DNA of 16,758 nucleotides from positions 1 through 16,758 of the forward strand of contig DATJSJ010000016.1 of assembly GCA_035504175.1 (NCBI GenBank). The letters run 5' to 3'. A model generated the notes under the pieces. It had not been told where the DNA came from and ran no database searches. It worked only from the letters and a program-made list of their open reading frames with translations. Each line of letters opens with the position of its first letter. The stretch's first letter is position 1. Of this stretch, positions 13,101 through 16,758 are shown one piece after another. The position numbers were made by a program, and so were the translations under genes. This DNA is from DATJSJ01 sp035504175 (GTDB taxonomy: Bacteria > Pseudomonadota > Alphaproteobacteria > Acetobacterales > Acetobacteraceae).

Positions 13101-14587
13101 GCCACCATACCCGTTGCCAGGGCGAGCCGTGTTTCATCGATGTCGGGGCGGCGGAGGAGGTCCGTGGGCCTGCCGTCGGAGTCGAAGGCGAGCACGGCGT
13201 CGCACAGCTCGACCAGCTCGCCGTACTCGGTCGACCACCACAGGATGGCCGTCCCGGCCGCGGCCAGCAGGCGCATCAGGTCATAGAGGTCGCGCTTGGT
13301 GCCGATATCCACGCCGCGCGTCGGCTCCTCGAGCACGAGAAGGCTGGGCTTGAGATTGAGCCAGCGGGCGATCAGGAGCTTCTGCTGCGTGCCGCCCGAG
13401 AGCGTCGCCGGCAGGCCCCAGAGAGAGGCCGCCTTGATCCGAAGCGTCTGCAGCAGGCCGGTCGCCTCGCGCACCTCGTCGCCCCGGACGGCGACACGAC
13501 CTTGCCGCACGCGGGCCGCCGCAAGCATGTTGTCGATGATCGGCAGCGTTGCGAGCAGGCCTTTGCCGCTGCGGTCGCCGGACACGAAGCCGATTCCCTG
13601 CCGCACGGCCACGCGCGGGCTGCGCAGCGCGAGCGGCGTGCCGTCGCGGCTGACCTGCCAGCCGGTATGCGCCCGTGCTCCGATCAGCGTCTCGATCAGC
13701 GGCTCCGGACCGGCCGGCGCACCCGCGAGGCCGATGATGCCACCGGGCGGAATCGCGAGCGCATTGTCGTTGCGGCGTACCACGTAGCCCGTCGTGGCGG
13801 ATGCTGCGGCGGCCGGGCGCGCGGCGACGCCGGTGTCCGCTGCCGTGGCCTGGCCCATCGCCGCGACGATGTCGGCATCGCTCAGCGAGTCGAGCGGCAT
13901 GCGGCTGACCGCATTGACCCCGTCGCGCAGGATCGTGCAGACGGAGGCGATCTGGCGGATCTCGCGCATCCGGTGCGAGACGAAGACGATGGCGATGCCG
14001 CGCTCGGTGGCGAGCCGCCGCAGCAGGGCGAACAGGCGCTCGGTTTCGGCGGCGGTCAGGTTGGCGGTCGGTTCATCCAGCAGCAGCACGTCCGCGCCGG
14101 CGCTGAGCGCCCGGGCGATTTCCACCAGTTGCCGCTCGTGCAGCGTCAGCGCCGCGACCTTCTGATGCACCGCCCGTTGCGCGAAACTGGCGTCGATCGG
14201 CGCGAGCGCCGCCGTCGCGAGTCGCGCGGCTTCGCGGGACCGGAACGGCGCGGCGCCGCGCCGCTGATGCGGCAGGTGGATGTTCTCGGCAACGGAGAGG
14301 TCCGGCAGCAGTGCCATTTCCTGGTGCACCACCGCGATGCCGCGATCGCGCGCGGCAGCACCCTCCGCAGTATCCGTGTCGTGGCCGCGATAGAGAAGCC
14401 GGCCGGCATCGCGGCGGACACTGCCGGTCGCGATCTTCAGGAGCGTGGACTTGCCCGCGCCGTTGCCGCCGAGCAGGGCATGGATCTCACCCGCACCCAG
14501 CACGAACTGCACGCCGCGCAGCACCTGCGTCGCCCCGTAGCTCTTGTGGACGCCCTCGGCGTGCAGCAGGGTCGCCGCATCGGCCAT
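13097..14587 (-). CDS. Sugar ABC transporter ATPase, RbsA-like fused double domain
   Basis: The product has 496 residues with two tandem nucleotide-binding domains, as in RbsA/MglA/AraG. Domain 1 has Walker A GGNGAGKST (40-48), Q-loop HQEM (88-91), a signature region LTLHERQLVEIARALS, Walker B VLLLDEPTANL (167-177) and FVSHRM with the switch histidine. Domain 2 has the classical signature LSGGTQQKLLIARWL and Walker B LLVLEEPTRGVDIGTK. Its Walker A is lost: GLAGAPAGPEPLIE lacks the GKS/T element and the GRTE form usual in RbsA, so ATP hydrolysis probably depends on one site. The ATG at 14587 gives the family N-terminus; the frame extends upstream to 15115 but those residues lie inside the transketolase gene. 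Transketolase C-half ends five bases before it. Confidence 0.94.
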   Translation of the reverse strand: MADAATLLHAEGVHKSYGATQVLRGVQFVLGAGEIHALLGGNGAGKSTLLKIATGSVRRDAGRLLYRGHDTDTAEGAAARDRGIAVVHQEMALLPDLSVAENIHLPHQRRGAAPFRSREAARLATAALAPIDASFAQRAVHQKVAALTLHERQLVEIARALSAGADVLLLDEPTANLTAAETERLFALLRRLATERGIAIVFVSHRMREIRQIASVCTILRDGVNAVSRMPLDSLSDADIVAAMGQATAADTGVAARPAAAASATTGYVVRRNDNALAIPPGGIIGLAGAPAGPEPLIETLIGARAHTGWQVSRDGTPLALRSPRVAVRQGIGFVSGDRSGKGLLATLPIIDNMLAAARVRQGRVAVRGDEVREATGLLQTLRIKAASLWGLPATLSGGTQQKLLIARWLNLKPSLLVLEEPTRGVDIGTKRDLYDLMRLLAAAGTAILWWSTEYGELVELCDAVLAFDSDGRPTDLLRRPDIDETRLALATGMVA

Positions 14588-14592
14588 CACGG

Positions 14593-15582
14593 CTACAGCC
14601 AGGCCTTGATGCGTCGGGCGAGGGCGGCCGTAGAAATGCCGTAGCGATCGTGCAGCGTCGGCAGCGCGCCGGCCGCCAGAAAGGCGTCCGGCAGCCCGAC
14701 CTGGTGGAACGGCGGGGCGACACGGGCGCGCAGCAGCGTCGCGGCCACCGCCTCGCCCAGGCCGCCGCACACGGCATGGTTCTCCGCCACCACCACGATG
14801 CGGCCTGGCCGCGCCGCATGGTCGAGGATGGCAGCTTCGTCCAGCGGCTTGACGGTCGGCGCATGCAGCACGGCAACGCCGATCCGGTCGCGGCGCAACG
14901 CCTCCGCCACCTCGAGCGCGCGCATCGTCATGATGCCGGTCGAGACGATCAGCACATCGCTGCCATCGCGCAGCAGCTTCGCCCGACCGAGCTCGAAGCG
15001 GTAGTCGTACTCGTCCAGCACGAGGGGCACCTGGCCGCGCAGCAGCCGCATATAGACCGGGCCGCGATGCGCCGCGATCGCTGCCACCGCCTGGGATACG
15101 TCGAGCGCATCGCACGGATCGACGATTGTGAGATTGGGCATGCCGCGGAAGATCGCCAGATCCTCGGTCGCCTGGTGGCTCGGCCCGTAGCCGCTCGTCA
15201 GGCCGGGCAGGGCGCAGCAGATTTTGACGTCCAGGTTCTCCTCGGCGATCGCGAGGCAGATGAAATCATAGGCGCGGCGCGACGCGAACACCGCATAGGT
15301 GGTGACGAATGGCACGAACCCCTCACGCGCCATGCCCGCGGCCGCGCCCATCAGAAGCTGCTCCGCCATGCCCATCTGGTAGAACCGGTCCGGATGCGCG
15401 GCCGCGAAGACGTGCAGATCGGTGTATTTGGCGAGATCGGCGGTCATGCCGACGATATCCGGGCGGCTCTGCGCCAGGACCGCGAGCGCGTGGCCGAACG
15501 GTGCCGGCTGCGTGCGCTGGCCCTCGGCGGCCAGCGAGGCGATCATCGCAGACGTCGTCAGACGCGGCTTGCCCGGGCTCAT
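14593..15582 (-). CDS. Transketolase C-terminal subunit (Pyr and C domains)
   Basis: The product has 329 residues and corresponds to the second half of a transketolase, carrying the pyrimidine-binding domain and the C-terminal domain. Glu74 in QMGMAEQLLMG is the conserved glutamate that activates thiamine diphosphate. PFVTTYAVFASRRAYDFI and SGYGPSHQATEDLAIFRGMPN (His136) are the Pyr-domain blocks. GSDVLIVSTGIMTMRALE and RIVVVAENHAVCGGLGEAVAA mark the C-domain. It should pair with the product of the upstream gene to transfer a two-carbon unit between phosphosugars or non-phosphorylated sugars. The ATG at 15582 overlaps the N-half stop as ATGA, showing tight coupling. A frame start at 15621 would add 13 residues lying within the partner gene. 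Confidence 0.92.
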   Translation of the reverse strand: MSPGKPRLTTSAMIASLAAEGQRTQPAPFGHALAVLAQSRPDIVGMTADLAKYTDLHVFAAAHPDRFYQMGMAEQLLMGAAAGMAREGFVPFVTTYAVFASRRAYDFICLAIAEENLDVKICCALPGLTSGYGPSHQATEDLAIFRGMPNLTIVDPCDALDVSQAVAAIAAHRGPVYMRLLRGQVPLVLDEYDYRFELGRAKLLRDGSDVLIVSTGIMTMRALEVAEALRRDRIGVAVLHAPTVKPLDEAAILDHAARPGRIVVVAENHAVCGGLGEAVAATLLRARVAPPFHQVGLPDAFLAAGALPTLHDRYGISTAALARRIKAWL

Positions 15583-16427
15583 GCCGGCATCCCCCCGAGC
15601 GCATCGAGCGCCAGGTCCCATTCATGCGGATCGACGCGGATGAAGTGGGTTTTCTCGCGCTGCTCGAGAAAGCCGACGCCGCGGCCCATCCGGGTGTCGC
15701 AGAGGATCACCCGCGGTTGTCTTTCGGTCGCGGCGCGGGCCGCGTCGAAGGCGGCGACGAGGGCGGGGATGTCGTTGCCATCGACGCGCTGGACATGCCA
15801 GCCGAAGGCGCGCCACTTGTCCGCCAGCGGCTCGAAGTTCAGCATCTGCGTCGACGGGCCGTCGGCCTGCTGGTTGTTGACGTCGACCAGGGCGATGAGC
15901 CGGTCGAGCTTCCAGTGCGCCGCCGACAGCGCGGCCTCCCAGGTCGCGCCCTCGTTCAGCTCGCCGTCGGAGAGGAGATTGTAGACGAAGGCGTCGGACG
16001 CCTTGCGACGGAGGCCGAGGCACATCCCGACCGCGATGGTCAGGCCCTGGCCGAGCGATCCGCCGCTGATCTCCATGCCGGGCGTGTACGACGCCATGCC
16101 GGACATCGGCAGGCGGCTGTCATCGGAGCCGTAGGTCTCCAGCTCGGCGTCCGGGACGATGCCCGCCTCGATCAACGCGGCGTAGAGCGCGATCGCGTAA
16201 TGTCCGGTCGAGAGCAGGAAGCGGTCGCGCTGCTCCCAGTGCGGATCGTCCGCGCGGTGGCGGAGCGCGTGGAAGTAGCTGACCGCGAGCACGTCCGCGA
16301 CGCCGAGCGCCTGGGCGATGTAGCCCTGTCCCTGCACCGCCGCCATGCGCAGCGCGTTGCGGCGGATGCGCCAGGCGCGCTGCGCCAGCGAGACGTTCGA
16401 GCGCTGGGCAGGCGGGGTCTCAGCCAT
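15579..16427 (-). CDS. Transketolase N-terminal subunit (PP domain)
   Basis: The product has 282 residues matching the first half of transketolase, which binds the diphosphate of thiamine diphosphate through Mg2+. The opening is RRNALRMAAVQGQGYIAQALGVADVLAVSYF. The LLSTGHYAIALYAAL block (His76) corresponds to the LSKGHAA motif, with Thr in place of Lys. EISGGSLGQGLTIAVGM resembles the family SLGQGL motif. The thiamine motif runs from SDGELNEGATWEA (Asp154-Gly155) to VDVNNQQADG (Asn184-Asn185). The C-terminal QREKTHFIRVDPHEWD contributes to the subunit interface. Split transketolases are frequent in catabolic gene clusters, distinct from the single-chain housekeeping enzyme. The ATG at 16427 overlaps the SDR stop by eight bases. 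Confidence 0.93.
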   Translation of the reverse strand: MAETPPAQRSNVSLAQRAWRIRRNALRMAAVQGQGYIAQALGVADVLAVSYFHALRHRADDPHWEQRDRFLLSTGHYAIALYAALIEAGIVPDAELETYGSDDSRLPMSGMASYTPGMEISGGSLGQGLTIAVGMCLGLRRKASDAFVYNLLSDGELNEGATWEAALSAAHWKLDRLIALVDVNNQQADGPSTQMLNFEPLADKWRAFGWHVQRVDGNDIPALVAAFDAARAATERQPRVILCDTRMGRGVGFLEQREKTHFIRVDPHEWDLALDALGGMPA

Positions 16428-16758
16428 GGATCAGCATCCCGCCGTTCACGTCGATCACCGCGCCGGTGACGTAGGCCGCGAGGTCGGAGGCGAGGAACAG
16501 AAAGGCGCCGGCGACGTCGGCCGCATCGCCGAGACGGTTGAGCGGGATGCCCTTGAGGATGTCGGTTCGCATCTCGTCGGAGAGCTTCCCGCCCGTGATG
16601 TCGGTTTGGATCAGACCCGGCGTGACGCAATTGACGCGGATCCCGTCCGGTCCCAGCTCCCGGGCCATCGCCTTGGCGAGGCCGAGCACGCCGGCCTTCG
16701 CCGCGGAATAGTGCGGGCCGCCGAAAATGCCGCCGCCGCGCTGCGCAGAGACCGATGA
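16420..16758 (-). CDS. SDR-family dehydrogenase, partial (C-terminal part)
   Basis: The gene runs off the right edge; 112 residues are visible. The catalytic Tyr-x3-Lys is in HYSAAKAG, preceded at the edge by SSVSAQ, where the active-site serine lies. Then come LGLAKAMARELGPDGIRVNCVTPGLIQTDITG, the classical-SDR cofactor-pocket motif with VNCVTPG, and FLFLASDLAAYVTGAVIDVNGGM at the end. These enzymes use NAD(P)H to oxidise or reduce alcohols and carbonyls, including sugars and polyols. The Rossmann GxxxGxG region is outside the window. The last codons overlap the start of the transketolase gene, so the SDR is the first visible gene of this operon. The internal GTG at 16689 is not the start, since homologous sequence continues upstream. 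Confidence 0.92.
   Translation of the reverse strand, partial: SSVSAQRGGGIFGGPHYSAAKAGVLGLAKAMARELGPDGIRVNCVTPGLIQTDITGGKLSDEMRTDILKGIPLNRLGDAADVAGAFLFLASDLAAYVTGAVIDVNGGMLIHG

Noticed and set aside
14311..15984. 557-residue plus-strand open frame across both transketolase halves
   Set aside because: The minus strand carries well-supported genes here. The frame exists because high GC removes stop codons.

Overview
The window is a GC-rich chromosomal segment from an alphaproteobacterium, most likely Rhodospirillales and plausibly Acetobacteraceae. The assignment rests on gene order (maf-ppsR on one strand, hemE-hemH-HAD-hemJ-rho on the other) and on family-level reading of the proteins. No rRNA or other taxonomic marker is present. 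It contains 16 protein genes or gene parts, no tRNA or rRNA, no CRISPR array and no complete insertion sequence.

Region 1 (1-1845) is an accessory patch that is visibly less GC-rich than the rest. It holds the C-terminal end of a probable transposase at the left edge, an aspartate/glutamate racemase-family gene (minus), a small VOC/glyoxalase-fold gene (plus), and two short families of direct repeats around these genes. In relatives the maf side of this locus usually continues into replication and housekeeping genes, so this patch looks like an insertion or rearrangement.

Region 2 (1850-9047) is a conserved core. maf and ppsR (minus) diverge from hemE-hemH-HAD phosphatase-hemJ (plus), and rho (plus) follows after a 553-base leader. 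The 368-base ppsR-hemE gap corresponds to the place where Caulobacter crescentus carries its chromosomal replication origin (between RP001, which is a ppsR homologue, and hemE). It contains degenerate DnaA boxes, TGGGGA/GGGGAT motifs and two GANTC sites, so I propose it as a candidate origin. The heme genes encode three late steps of heme synthesis: uroporphyrinogen decarboxylase, ferrochelatase and HemJ-type protoporphyrinogen oxidase. They are tightly coupled, with start codons overlapping the preceding stop. rho ends in a strong intrinsic terminator.

Region 3 (9172-9882) is an orphan GST/metaxin-like gene.

Region 4 (10116-16758, all minus) is a carbohydrate uptake and catabolism operon. 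Read in the direction of transcription it is: SDR dehydrogenase (cut by the window edge), transketolase N-half, transketolase C-half, RbsA-like double ATPase, RbsC-like permease, periplasmic sugar-binding protein, a hairpin terminator/attenuator, and an SMP-30/gluconolactonase-type lactonase. The likely logic is periplasmic capture and import of a sugar, sugar acid or polyol, oxidation by the SDR and/or hydrolysis of a lactone, and two-carbon transfer by a split transketolase. The substrate cannot be read from the sequence. This operon and the candidate origin are the two most interesting items.
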